Made by a program: the position numbers and the translations under genes. DNA of 64,000 nt, taken from NCBI GenBank assembly GCA_947501615.1, contig CANMWK010000016.1, forward strand, positions 61,466-125,465, given 5' to 3'. The notes beneath the pieces were generated by a model. It saw nothing but the letters and a program-made list of their open reading frames with translations, did no database searches and was not told the origin of the DNA. This DNA comes from an uncultured Tenacibaculum sp. (GTDB lineage: Bacteria; Bacteroidota; Bacteroidia; Flavobacteriales; Flavobacteriaceae). This document shows, piece by piece, positions 17,602-25,045 of this stretch (its first letter is position 1; each line of letters opens with the position of its first letter).

Positions 17602-17949
17602 CTAGATTATAAATAAAGGCGGTGATCTAGATTGTTTGGAATAAAATGTAAAAGGAGTAAGAGAGTTTTCCTTTTGAAAAATTTTATTATTAATAAAGTT
17701 AGCATAAGAAAACTCTATTTGCAAAGTGTGATTTTTTACTAAGTTAACAGCTAAGTAAATATCACAAATAGAGCAATTTTCTTCTACATCCAAGTTTTGA
17801 AAGAATGTAGAGATAGAAGAATTTATTTCTACTTCTTGATCACTTTCATCGTGATGTTGATGTTCAATAGTATGAAAAAGAACAACAAAATGTGTTATCA
17901 TGATAACACAAGACATCAAGAAACTTGTTATGCTTGGGAGTTTTTTCAA
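17602..17949 (-). CDS. His/Cys-rich exported small protein (HYC_CC_PP/DUF2946-like), putative metal-related
   Basis: A 115-residue protein with an N-terminal membrane or signal segment (SITSFLMSCVIMITHFVVLFH), a His cluster right after it (HTIEHQHHDE), a CSIC pair near residue 62 and a C-terminal RSPP motif. This set of H-x-H, CxxC and PP near the end recalls the small proteins annotated in Bacteroidota as HYC_CC_PP or DUF2946, often found before TonB-dependent copper-type receptors. That is what follows here: ATPase, TonB receptor and permeases downstream on the same strand. It could bind copper or another soft metal in the periplasm. It is the likely first gene of the operon. Confidence 0.65.
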   Translation of the reverse strand: MKKLPSITSFLMSCVIMITHFVVLFHTIEHQHHDESDQEVEINSSISTFFQNLDVEENCSICDIYLAVNLVKNHTLQIEFSYANFINNKIFQKENSLTPFTFYSKQSRSPPLFII

Positions 17950-17975
17950 TTTAAGGGTTTATTGCATCAAAGTTG

Positions 17976-18013
17976 CAAATATAATATAAATTCAAATTAT
18001 TCTTAAGAATTAT
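17976..18013 (-). promoter_or_regulatory. candidate promoter and palindromic operator of the metal/TonB operon
   Basis: The minus strand reads TATATTTG at 17983-17976, a perfect Bacteroidota -7 element, about 27 bp before the small protein's start. A 12-bp perfect palindrome (ATTCTTAAGAAT, 17999-18010), extendable to 18 bp with one mismatch, sits where the -33 element would be. This placement suits a repressor such as a metal-sensing regulator. Confidence 0.5.
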
Positions 18014-18033
18014 GAATGTTAAAAGCTTGGCAT

Positions 18034-18065
18034 AAAAAAAGACCAGAATCAAATCTGGCCTTTTT
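18034..18065. terminator. bidirectional intrinsic terminator after katG
   Basis: GACCAGA and TCTGGCC form a 7-bp stem with one mismatch around ATCAAA, flanked by seven A on one side and five T on the other. It lies 22 bp past the katG stop codon. Confidence 0.75.
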
Positions 18066-18086
18066 GGGTAATAGATATTAAAAAAA

Positions 18087-20288
18087 TTATAAATCAAATC
18101 TGTCTAAGTCCATTACTTTAGTCCAGGCTTTTACAAAATCGCTAACGAATTTTTCTTGACCGTCGTTAGCGCCATAAACTTCACAAACGGCTCTTAACTC
18201 TGTATTAGAACCAAAAATTAAATCAGCTCTAGTTCCGGTGAATTTAGTAGCACCAGTTCTACGATCACTACCAATAAATTCTTTATCATCAGTTGAGATA
18301 GCTTTCCAAGTTAAAGCAAAATCTAAAATATTAGTAAAGAAATTGTTAGTTAGACTTCCTATAGTATCAGTAAATACTCCATGTTTAGAGTTATCGTAAT
18401 TAGCTCCTAACACACGTAAACCTCCAATTAAAACTGTCATTTCAGGAATAGAAAGCGTTAATAAATTAGCACGATCTACAAGTAAATCTTCATCTGCAAC
18501 ATTCTTTAGTTTTGGATTGATATAATTTCTAAATCCGTCTGCTAAAGGTTCTAAATGGCTGAAAGATTCTAAATCTGTTTGTTCTTGGGTAGCGTCACCT
18601 CTTCCTTGAGAAAAAGGAACACTAATTTCATATCCTGCATTCTTAGCAGCTTCCTCAACACCTGTATTACCAGCTAAAACAATTAAATCAGCAATTGAAA
18701 TAGTTCCATTAAATTCTTTTTGAATTCCTTCTAAAACTGATAACACTTTATTTAATTCTTCAGGATTGTTTACTTCCCAATTTCTTTGAGGCTCTAGACG
18801 AATTCTTGCTCCGTTAGCACCACCACGCTTATCTGAACCTCTATATGTTGAAGCAGAAGCCCAAGCTGTTTTTACTAATTCAGAAATTGATAATCCTGAA
18901 GCTAAAATTATTTTCTTAAGAGCAGCGATATCTTCTCCAGTTAATGTATAATCAACTTTAGGGATTGGATCTTGCCAAATTAATTCTTCAGAAGGAACTT
19001 CGGGGCCTAAATAACGATCGATTGGTCCCATATCACGGTGTGTCAATTTAAACCATGCACGAGCAAATGCATCTTCAAAAGCAGCATGATCTTTATGAAA
19101 ACGTTCTGATATTTCTCTATACACAGGATCCATTTTTAAAGCCATATCTGCAGTAGACATCATTAAAGCTTGTTTCTCATTTGGATTTCCAGCTTTTGGT
19201 GCCATTCTAGCATTAGAAGCAACTGTTGGTGTCCATTGATGAGCTCCAGCCGGACTCTTAGTTAATTCCCATTCGTAATTTAATAGAACATCAAAATAAT
19301 CATGATCCCACTGAATTGGGTTAGGAGTCCAGGCTCCTTCTAAACCACTTGTAATTGTATCATCTAATACTCCAGTTCCATAAGAATTTTTCCAACCTGT
19401 ACTCATTTGATCGATTGAAGCTCCGTGTGGTTCTGCTCCAACGTATTTATCAGGGTCTGCTGCACCGTGCGCTTTTCCAAAAGTGTGACCTCCAGCAACT
19501 AAAGCAACCGTTTCTTCATCATTCATTGCCATACGACCAAAAGTGATTCTAATATCGTGAGCAGATTTTAAAGGGTCTGGCTCACCATTTGGTCCTTCAG
19601 GATTTACATAAATTAATCCCATATGTACTGCACCTAAGTGTCCTTCTAGTTCACCATCGCTAGTATCGTAACGTTCGTCATTACCTAACCATTGGTTTTC
19701 GCTTCCCCAATAAATATCTTGTTCTGGTTCCCAAACATCCTCTCTTCCTCCTGCGAATCCAAAGGTTTTGAATCCCATAGATTCTAAAGCACAGTTTCCA
19801 GCTAAAATCATTAAATCTGCCCAAGAAATTTTATTACCGTATTTCTTTTTTACAGGCCAAAGCAATAAACGAGCTTTATCTAAATTTCCATTATCTGGCC
19901 AGCTATTTAATGGCGCAAAACGATGTGTACCAGTTCCCGCACCACCTCTTCCATCACCAACACGATAAGTACCAGCACTATGCCACGCCATGCGAATCAT
20001 AAATCCTCCATAATGTCCATAATCTGCAGGCCACCAATCTTGAGAATCTGTCATTAAATCAATAACATCTTGTTTTAATGCAGCATAATCTAGACTATTA
20101 AACGCTTCAGCATAATCAAAATCTTCTCCCATAGGATTAGACTTAGTAGCATTTTGACGTAATATGTTTAATTTTAATTCATTTGGCCACCAATCTCTAT
20201 TGGTTGTTCCTCCACCAGCAGGCTTTTTTTGAGCGCTATGGAATGGGCATTTTGAGATGTCTCCAGAGTGTTTGTTACTATCGTTCAT
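18087..20288 (-). CDS. katG: catalase-peroxidase KatG
   Basis: A 733-residue bifunctional haem enzyme that destroys hydrogen peroxide by catalase and peroxidase reactions. The N-terminal domain carries the distal Arg/Trp/His triad in IRMAWHSAGTYR and the proximal haem ligand His in VAGGHTFGKAHG. The covalent Met-Tyr-Trp adduct residues are the Trp of MAWHS, the Tyr of LIYVNPEGPNG and the Met of DQMSTGWKN. The C-terminal half is the degenerate duplicated domain. It has no signal peptide and is cytoplasmic. It diverges from the peroxiredoxin gene across a 292-bp shared regulatory region, so common control by oxidative stress is likely. Confidence 0.97.
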   Translation of the reverse strand: MNDSNKHSGDISKCPFHSAQKKPAGGGTTNRDWWPNELKLNILRQNATKSNPMGEDFDYAEAFNSLDYAALKQDVIDLMTDSQDWWPADYGHYGGFMIRMAWHSAGTYRVGDGRGGAGTGTHRFAPLNSWPDNGNLDKARLLLWPVKKKYGNKISWADLMILAGNCALESMGFKTFGFAGGREDVWEPEQDIYWGSENQWLGNDERYDTSDGELEGHLGAVHMGLIYVNPEGPNGEPDPLKSAHDIRITFGRMAMNDEETVALVAGGHTFGKAHGAADPDKYVGAEPHGASIDQMSTGWKNSYGTGVLDDTITSGLEGAWTPNPIQWDHDYFDVLLNYEWELTKSPAGAHQWTPTVASNARMAPKAGNPNEKQALMMSTADMALKMDPVYREISERFHKDHAAFEDAFARAWFKLTHRDMGPIDRYLGPEVPSEELIWQDPIPKVDYTLTGEDIAALKKIILASGLSISELVKTAWASASTYRGSDKRGGANGARIRLEPQRNWEVNNPEELNKVLSVLEGIQKEFNGTISIADLIVLAGNTGVEEAAKNAGYEISVPFSQGRGDATQEQTDLESFSHLEPLADGFRNYINPKLKNVADEDLLVDRANLLTLSIPEMTVLIGGLRVLGANYDNSKHGVFTDTIGSLTNNFFTNILDFALTWKAISTDDKEFIGSDRRTGATKFTGTRADLIFGSNTELRAVCEVYGANDGQEKFVSDFVKAWTKVMDLDRFDL

Positions 20289-20320
20289 TATGATAAGACT
20301 TTTTTAAGTTAATTCGAGTT

Positions 20321-20328
20321 CAAAACTA
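20321..20328 (-). promoter_or_regulatory. katG -7 element
   Basis: The minus strand reads TAGTTTTG, matching TAnnTTTG, about 33 bp before the katG start codon. No clear -33 element was seen. Confidence 0.5.
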
Positions 20329-20386
20329 CAATAAAAGTAAGTATTATTTTTATCTATAAATTTTATATTAAAATAAATATTAGTTA

Positions 20387-20422
20387 TTATAGTGTTTATT
20401 TGTTTGTTTTATAGTGTTTTAT
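20387..20422. promoter_or_regulatory. direct repeat between divergent katG and peroxiredoxin genes
   Basis: TTATAGTGTTTAT (20387-20399) and TTATAGTGTTTTAT (20409-20422) recur with a 22-bp offset, two DNA turns, which suits a dimeric regulator. It sits midway between the two oxidative-stress promoters. Confidence 0.4.
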
Positions 20423-20496
20423 AAATATACAATAAAAGCGATTTGGTTAGTATTGAATTTTCTTATGATTGAATAAGATTTTCATTTAGAATTTGA

Positions 20497-20527
20497 TTTG
20501 TTTCGGGCTAATAAGAATGTAATTTTG
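20497..20527 (+). promoter_or_regulatory. peroxiredoxin gene promoter
   Basis: TTTG (20497-20500) and TAATTTTG (20520-20527) are separated by 19 bp. This matches the Bacteroidota -33/-7 consensus, with about 50 nt of leader before the start codon. Confidence 0.75.
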
Positions 20528-20580
20528 CACCTGTTTTTGAAAAACAATGTAAATAATAATTCAATTTTAAAAATAATAGA

Positions 20581-21222
20581 ATGGCAACATTAGTTGGAAA
20601 AAAGTTCCCAAACTTAAACGTAGATGCAATGAACGAAATGGGAGACACGTTCAAATTAAACGTTTTAGAAGAAGCAGTAAACAACAAGAAGAAAGTAGTA
20701 TTATTTTGGTACCCAAAAGACTTTACTTTTGTATGTCCTACTGAATTACACGCTTTCCAAGCTGCTTTACCAGAGTTTGAGAAAAGAAATACTATCGTAA
20801 TTGGAGCTTCTTGTGATACTCCTGAAGTACACTTCGCTTGGTTAAACCAATCTAAAGATAACGGAGGAATTGAAGGTGTTACTTACCCATTATTAGCAGA
20901 TAGCAATCGTAACTTATCTTCTATATTAGGAATTTTAGATATTACTAACGAAGTATATGACGAAGCTACAGGAACAGTACAAGTAGAAGGAGATAACGTA
21001 ACTTATAGAGCTACATATATTATCGATGAAGAAGGAACTGTTGTACATGAAGGTGTAAACCACATGCCAATCGGTAGAAATGTAAACGAATATTTACGTT
21101 TAATCGATGCTTACACTCATGTACAAGAAAAAGGTGAGGTTTGTCCAGCTAACTGGGAAGAAGGAAAAGCGGCTATGCAACCAAATGCAAAAGCTACTGC
21201 TGAATACTTAGCTGTAAACTAA
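20581..21222 (+). CDS. typical 2-Cys peroxiredoxin (AhpC/TSA family)
   Basis: A 213-residue thiol peroxidase that reduces hydrogen peroxide and organic hydroperoxides. The peroxidatic Cys52 lies in DFTFVCPTELHAF and the resolving Cys188 in GEVCPANW, the order of typical 2-Cys enzymes that work as dimers or decamers. The family's YPKDFTFVCPTE segment is intact. A well-formed promoter precedes it. The thioredoxin gene 68 bp downstream probably supplies its electrons, although a hairpin lies between them. It diverges from katG, so the region is a peroxide-defence island. Confidence 0.95.
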   Translation: MATLVGKKFPNLNVDAMNEMGDTFKLNVLEEAVNNKKKVVLFWYPKDFTFVCPTELHAFQAALPEFEKRNTIVIGASCDTPEVHFAWLNQSKDNGGIEGVTYPLLADSNRNLSSILGILDITNEVYDEATGTVQVEGDNVTYRATYIIDEEGTVVHEGVNHMPIGRNVNEYLRLIDAYTHVQEKGEVCPANWEEGKAAMQPNAKATAEYLAVN

Positions 21223-21244
21223 TATTTATAATAATATATCAAAG

Positions 21245-21277
21245 GAGAGTTTCAGGTTTCCTGAACTCTCTTTTTTT
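21245..21277 (+). terminator. intrinsic terminator/attenuator between peroxiredoxin and thioredoxin genes
   Basis: GAGAGTTTCAGG pairs with CCTGAACTCTC (one bulged T) around a TTT loop, followed by seven T. The thioredoxin gene begins 13 bp later, so the hairpin may reduce rather than abolish read-through. Confidence 0.75.
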
Positions 21278-21290
21278 AAAGAATACAAAA

Positions 21291-21599
21291 ATGGTACAAG
21301 AATTAAATAGCGATAATTTAACGAATATCGTTTCAGAAAATAAAACTGTAGTAGTACAATATTCTGCAACTTGGTGTGGTAACTGTAGAATTATGAAACC
21401 AAAGTTCAAAAAATTAGCAAATGAGAATGAAAATGTTTCTTTTGTTATTGCTGATGCTGAGAAATTTCCTGAAAGTAGACAATTAGCTACAGTTGATAAC
21501 TTACCTACATTTGCAACTTTTGTTGACGGTAAATTCGTAAATCAAGTTCAAACAAATAAGTTTGAGGTGTTGAAAGAATTAGTAGAAGAAGTAATATAA
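21291..21599 (+). CDS. thioredoxin family protein with CGNC active site
   Basis: A 102-residue single-domain thioredoxin. The active site reads SATWCGNCRIMKP, with Cys29 and Cys32; the usual CGPC proline is replaced by Asn, which shifts the redox potential in related proteins. The cis-proline is present in DNLPTFATF. There is no signal peptide, so it is cytoplasmic. It lies between a 2-Cys peroxiredoxin and a small acidic protein whose start is 2 bp after this stop codon, which suggests it is the dedicated reductant of the peroxiredoxin. Confidence 0.92.
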   Translation: MVQELNSDNLTNIVSENKTVVVQYSATWCGNCRIMKPKFKKLANENENVSFVIADAEKFPESRQLATVDNLPTFATFVDGKFVNQVQTNKFEVLKELVEEVI

Positions 21600-21601
21600 T
21601 T

Positions 21602-21859
21602 ATGAAGTTACCAGTAATTAAACATTTGACTTCGTTTATCGAAGAAAATGATCAGGATTATGTTATTGAAACAATTGAAACTTTAGAAGCTTTAACTGAA
21701 GTTCCATCATTAAAAGATGAAGAATTAGATGTTATTGGAGAGTTAATCTCTAATATGTATGGAGCAATTGAAGTTGATAAGATGATAAAAGAAGGAACTC
21801 CTAAAAAAGAAGCTTTAAATAACTTTATGAAACGAGTTTTGGGTTCAATAGACAAATAA
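21602..21859 (+). CDS. small acidic helical protein (possibly DUF6952)
   Basis: An 85-residue acidic protein (VIETIETLEALTEVPSLKDEELDVIGELI) with mostly helical character, no cysteines, no signal and no membrane segment. It starts 2 bp after the thioredoxin stop, so it is translationally linked. I recall a small family, annotated DUF6952, in this position next to peroxiredoxin/thioredoxin genes of Flavobacteriia, but cannot verify this. It may be a partner or regulator of the peroxidase pair. Its stop codon overlaps the start of a dispersed palindromic repeat. Confidence 0.75.
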   Translation: MKLPVIKHLTSFIEENDQDYVIETIETLEALTEVPSLKDEELDVIGELISNMYGAIEVDKMIKEGTPKKEALNNFMKRVLGSIDK

Positions 21860-21992
21860 AAAGAGGCTAAAAAGCATCTGAAAAACGTCATTCTGAATTT
21901 ATTTCAGAATCCCATTATTCTGATTATCAGTTATGATGAGAAACTGAAACAAGTTCAGTTTGACAAAAAATAATCTTTTTAGACCTCTTTTT
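21858..21992. repeat. fold-back dispersed repeat, copy B (terminator-like)
   Basis: An inverted copy of the element at 10269-10404. The outer ends are AAAAAGAGGCTAAAAAG and CTTTTTAGACCTCTTTTT. The interior carries ACGTCATTCTGAATTTATTT, CAGAATCCCAT and GATGAGAAACTGAAACAAG, nearly the same as copy A. As in copy A, it begins at the stop codon of a small gene. Confidence 0.8.
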
Positions 21993-22069
21993 TGTTTTAG
22001 TTTAATAAAGAAGTTATTATTTATTCCTATTTAAAATTGTATTTTTCGAGATATGAAAAATGTGGAATA

Positions 22070-23053
22070 ATGAAAACTAATTATTTTTATTTACTATTGT
22101 TATTTGTTGGTTTAACAATTCAAGCTCAAAAACCAATTGCAGTAAGATCAATTCCTGAAGCTATACTTGAAATTGAAAAAGGCAAAAAAGTTTCACTTTC
22201 ATTATTAGACGATCAATCTACCGAGTTTCCTAAAGACTTTTTTAAAATTCCAAAAGAAAATATAGTAGCTTTAATTATTGACGGATGTAAATATACATCT
22301 ATACCAAAAGAAATTTCAGCATATCAAGAGTTAACTTACTTTAGATATTCTTGGTTTGGCTTTTCAGAAGGACCAATCTCTAATATTCCAGAAGTAATTT
22401 TCAAACTTAAAAAATTGAAAGGACTCGTATTTGAATCAAAAATAGCAGGGGAAGTTTCTACAGAAATTGCAAATCTTCAAAACCTAGAGCTATTAGAGTT
22501 ATACAGAACGAAATTAAAAGCCTTTCCTAAGGCTATCTTAACATTGAAAAACTTGAAGGTTTTAAATCTTTCTTGTGCAGCTTTTAATGAAATTCCTGAA
22601 GAAATAATAGCCTTAAAAAAATTAAGAAAGTTAAAGTTTGATGGAGGAGGTTGTGGGGCCACACCAATTAACAAAATTCCAAAATCTATAGGGAAATTAT
22701 CGGATTTAAGATCAATTAGTTTCGGTTATGTAAAAGGTGGGTTAGGATATTTACCTAAATCGTTTTTTAATCTCAAAAAATTAGAATATTTCGGATGCTA
22801 TGGATGTGGGTTGAAAGCTTTTCCTCCAGATTTAGGAAAATTAAAAGCGTTAAAGAGTATACAAATGATGAATATGGATACTTTTGGACTACTTCCTGAG
22901 TCTTTGTTTTCATTACCTAAAATGGAACAATTTATGCTTTTAATTCCTGGAGGAAAGGCAAGTAAAGCATTAGTGCAACAAAAAAAGAAATTAAACGCTT
23001 GGGGAGCAAGATTAGATAAATACGAAATTGAAATTGAACACTGGGAATATTAA
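22070..23053 (+). CDS. secreted leucine-rich repeat protein
   Basis: A 327-residue protein with a signal peptide (YFYLLLLFVGLTIQAQ) followed by about eight leucine-rich repeats of 22-24 residues (for example LQNLELLELYRTKLKAFPKAIL and LKNLKVLNLSCAAFNEIPEEI). The LxxLxxLxL..N/C.L..IP pattern is the kind used for protein binding. I chose the ATG at 22070; an upstream in-frame TTG would add 11 residues before the signal peptide. It has no T9SS tail domain and no enzyme motif. It is a single gene converging on the small lipoprotein gene. Its binding partner is unknown. Confidence 0.85.
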   Translation: MKTNYFYLLLLFVGLTIQAQKPIAVRSIPEAILEIEKGKKVSLSLLDDQSTEFPKDFFKIPKENIVALIIDGCKYTSIPKEISAYQELTYFRYSWFGFSEGPISNIPEVIFKLKKLKGLVFESKIAGEVSTEIANLQNLELLELYRTKLKAFPKAILTLKNLKVLNLSCAAFNEIPEEIIALKKLRKLKFDGGGCGATPINKIPKSIGKLSDLRSISFGYVKGGLGYLPKSFFNLKKLEYFGCYGCGLKAFPPDLGKLKALKSIQMMNMDTFGLLPESLFSLPKMEQFMLLIPGGKASKALVQQKKKLNAWGARLDKYEIEIEHWEY

Positions 23054-23065
23054 GGAATACAACTG

Positions 23066-23119
23066 ATATAAAACAAGAAAACCACCAAATTTATATATAA
23101 CGCTTTTCTTGTTTTATAT
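23066..23119. terminator. bidirectional terminator between convergent genes
   Basis: ATATAAAACAAGAAAA at 23066-23081 is perfectly complementary to TTTTCTTGTTTTATAT at 23104-23119, with a 22-nt loop. It lies between the LRR gene and the leftward lipoprotein gene. Confidence 0.75.
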
Positions 23120-23574
23120 TAATTTCTTTCCAATACGATTGATACATTGTCATAATACAGCACTAAATTGTCATCAATAATATCAAAACGATTTACTTTA
23201 TTCAATGCGAATAGTTGAGTCCACTCTGGTTCGGCTATAAAAGTTGTAATTACTGAAAATGAGATTTCTTTGTCCGTACCTATAGTATATTCTCCAGAAA
23301 AATTATTGGTAACCGTTTTTCCAGAAACAATTCTTTTTTCTTCTTCATTTTCAGTGGCTAATACTAAGGTAATTTCACCATTATTAAGATCTGGCCAAGT
23401 TGGTTTTTCGGTTTTAGTAATTTTGTTTCCATTTTGGATATAATAAGCAACCTTCCAACTCCCTTCTATATCTTTTGGAATAATGTTGTTGCCTTCATTT
23501 TCTGAACAGCTTGTAAACCCAAATAAAAAAGTAAATAAAATAATTGGTATGATAGTTTTAATTTGTTTTTTCAT
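23119..23574 (-). CDS. small lipoprotein, lipocalin-like
   Basis: A 151-residue protein with a lipoprotein signal peptide (IIPILFTFLFGFTSC with the lipobox ending in Cys, followed by SENEGNN), so it is membrane-anchored after export. The body opens with IEGSWKVAYYIQNGNKITKTE, the GxW..Y pattern of lipocalin-like domains common in Bacteroidota, and continues with alternating beta strands. It converges with the LRR gene across a shared terminator. No operon partner is evident. The ligand is unknown. Confidence 0.75.
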   Translation of the reverse strand: MKKQIKTIIPIILFTFLFGFTSCSENEGNNIIPKDIEGSWKVAYYIQNGNKITKTEKPTWPDLNNGEITLVLATENEEEKRIVSGKTVTNNFSGEYTIGTDKEISFSVITTFIAEPEWTQLFALNKVNRFDIIDDNLVLYYDNVSIVLERN

Positions 23575-23655
23575 GTTCTTATAAAGTTTATACCCTATAG
23601 ATGTAAAAAAATAAAAAGGTTGCGTTCTATTTATATGTTTTTAAATTTTCAAACA

Positions 23656-24033
23656 TTAAACTTTATTACTACTTGTTTTTAAAGCCAAGAATTGATTCAA
23701 TCCCATGAAAAGCACAATAAGTGCGATTATACCTATAATAACATTTCCTGTGTAAGAAATTTGAAAAGGATTTGTAATTAGAATTACAAGACTAGCAATT
23801 ACCCAGAGAAAATCTTGAAATATAATCCATTGAATAGCAATTTTTCTTTGTGTTTTTATTTCATAAAAAATAGTTGTCATAAAGTAAAGTAGTACGATAC
23901 CGATAATCCAAAAAATACTATTGTTTTTTAATTGAAATATTTTCGCTGTAGAATTATGAAATAAAATTAAAGTAAGCCCTGAAATACCAGAGAAAACAGC
24001 ATTTATTAGAAGAGATTTTTGAATGCAATTCAT
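23656..24033 (-). CDS. four-helix membrane protein of unknown function
   Basis: A 125-residue integral membrane protein with four predicted helices (LLINAVFSGISGLTLILF; IFWIIGIVLLYFMTTIFY; IIFQDFLWVIASLVILI; GNVIIGIIALIVLFMGL). I chose the ATG at 24033 because the extra eight residues from an upstream ATG are polar and lie in the intergenic gap. It follows the Crp-like regulator on the same strand by about 75 bp and may be its target. The fold recalls small DoxX/SPW-repeat-like or DUF4345-like proteins, but I do not recognise the family with certainty. Confidence 0.75.
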   Translation of the reverse strand: MNCIQKSLLINAVFSGISGLTLILFHNSTAKIFQLKNNSIFWIIGIVLLYFMTTIFYEIKTQRKIAIQWIIFQDFLWVIASLVILITNPFQISYTGNVIIGIIALIVLFMGLNQFLALKTSSNKV

Positions 24034-24107
24034 AATATTAGATTTAGATTTACACAAAATTTGTTCATTTATTTCATTTCTCTCTTGACAAATGGTAAGA
24101 AAAAAGA

Positions 24108-24674
24108 TTAACCCACATTTTTTCGAAGTCTGCTTAAAGATTCTGGAGTAACCCCAATCATAGAAGCGATATATTGCAGCGGAACCTCTTTAAATAAATT
24201 AGGTTCTTCTTTTATTAGTAAGTTATAACGTTCTTGCGCTGTTGTATGTAAATGAGAAAACATGTTTTTTTCTAACAAAGCAAAAGAGTGTGCTAGTAAA
24301 AGATTATCAAATTCTAACCACTTTGTTTCTTGTTTACATAACATAAAGTGATTTTCTCTAGATATTGTTTGAAGTTTACAATCTGTAATAGCTTGTATGT
24401 TCCAAAAATTACTAGTTTGAAAAACAAAACTAGCAACCGAAGTAATAAATTTTCCAGTACTGCCAATCCAAAATGTAATTTCTTTACCATTAGCGATGCT
24501 AAACATTCTGATATAACCAGATGTAATGAAAGCCATTTTCTTACATATAACTCCAGATTTTAAAAAGTAAGTTCCTTTTTTTAGTAAAATAGGTTCAAAC
24601 TCATTTGTAATCTTGTCTAATGTTTGGTTGGTTATGCTAATATGATTTTTAATACAGTGTTCAAGTAGCTCCAT
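24108..24674 (-). CDS. Crp/Fnr family transcriptional regulator
   Basis: A 188-residue regulator with an N-terminal cyclic-nucleotide-binding-like beta roll (LLKKGTYFLKSGVICKKMAFITSGYIRMF) and a C-terminal winged helix with the recognition motif YIASMIGVTPESLSRLRKN. The roll lacks the RxxR/S phosphate-binding cassette that holds cAMP in E. coli Crp, as is usual in the Bacteroidota group, so the ligand is unknown. It precedes the four-helix membrane protein gene. These regulators in Flavobacteriia often control a single neighbouring gene. Confidence 0.9.
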   Translation of the reverse strand: MELLEHCIKNHISITNQTLDKITNEFEPILLKKGTYFLKSGVICKKMAFITSGYIRMFSIANGKEITFWIGSTGKFITSVASFVFQTSNFWNIQAITDCKLQTISRENHFMLCKQETKWLEFDNLLLAHSFALLEKNMFSHLHTTAQERYNLLIKEEPNLFKEVPLQYIASMIGVTPESLSRLRKNVG

Positions 24675-25045
24675 TTCATATATGTTTAATCAGAGATAAT
24701 ATTTTGAAATATGTCTTATACGAAGTTTTTAGTTGTAATCGTATTATATAAAGATAATGCTTTACTACTTTGCAAAAATGATTTGTTATAATTGTTGTAA
24801 ACAAACAAAGGAGAGGCATAATCCTCTCCTTTTTGTTTTGTAAAAAAGATTTCTTTTTCATGACTAACTTTTTTACGTTTTCTTTTTCATAAACTTTTCC
24901 TTTTGCAATTCCCCCCGTTTAACGTTTCATAACAATTTATTCTCTTTTTCTAGCAATTCTTAAAAATCAAATAAACGTATATAAGTTGAGAAATAACTTT
25001 TGAAATTTGTTATTTACACCCTTATGTTCATTAGGGGAGGAATTG
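24675..25045. other. intergenic region with one strong hairpin
   Basis: No gene is supported. A perfect 10-bp stem (AAAGGAGAGG at 24807-24816, CCTCTCCTTT at 24823-24832, loop CATAAT) has T-runs on the plus strand and a mixed T/G run on the minus strand; it probably ends the leftward CHAT-protease transcript about 210 bp past its stop codon. The stretch in between is T-rich on the plus strand with no further motif that I recognise. Confidence 0.5.

Noticed and set aside
24676..24861. 61-codon minus-strand frame near the Crp gene
   Set aside because: It spans the 10-bp hairpin and T-rich DNA, has no homology pattern and overlaps a terminator.
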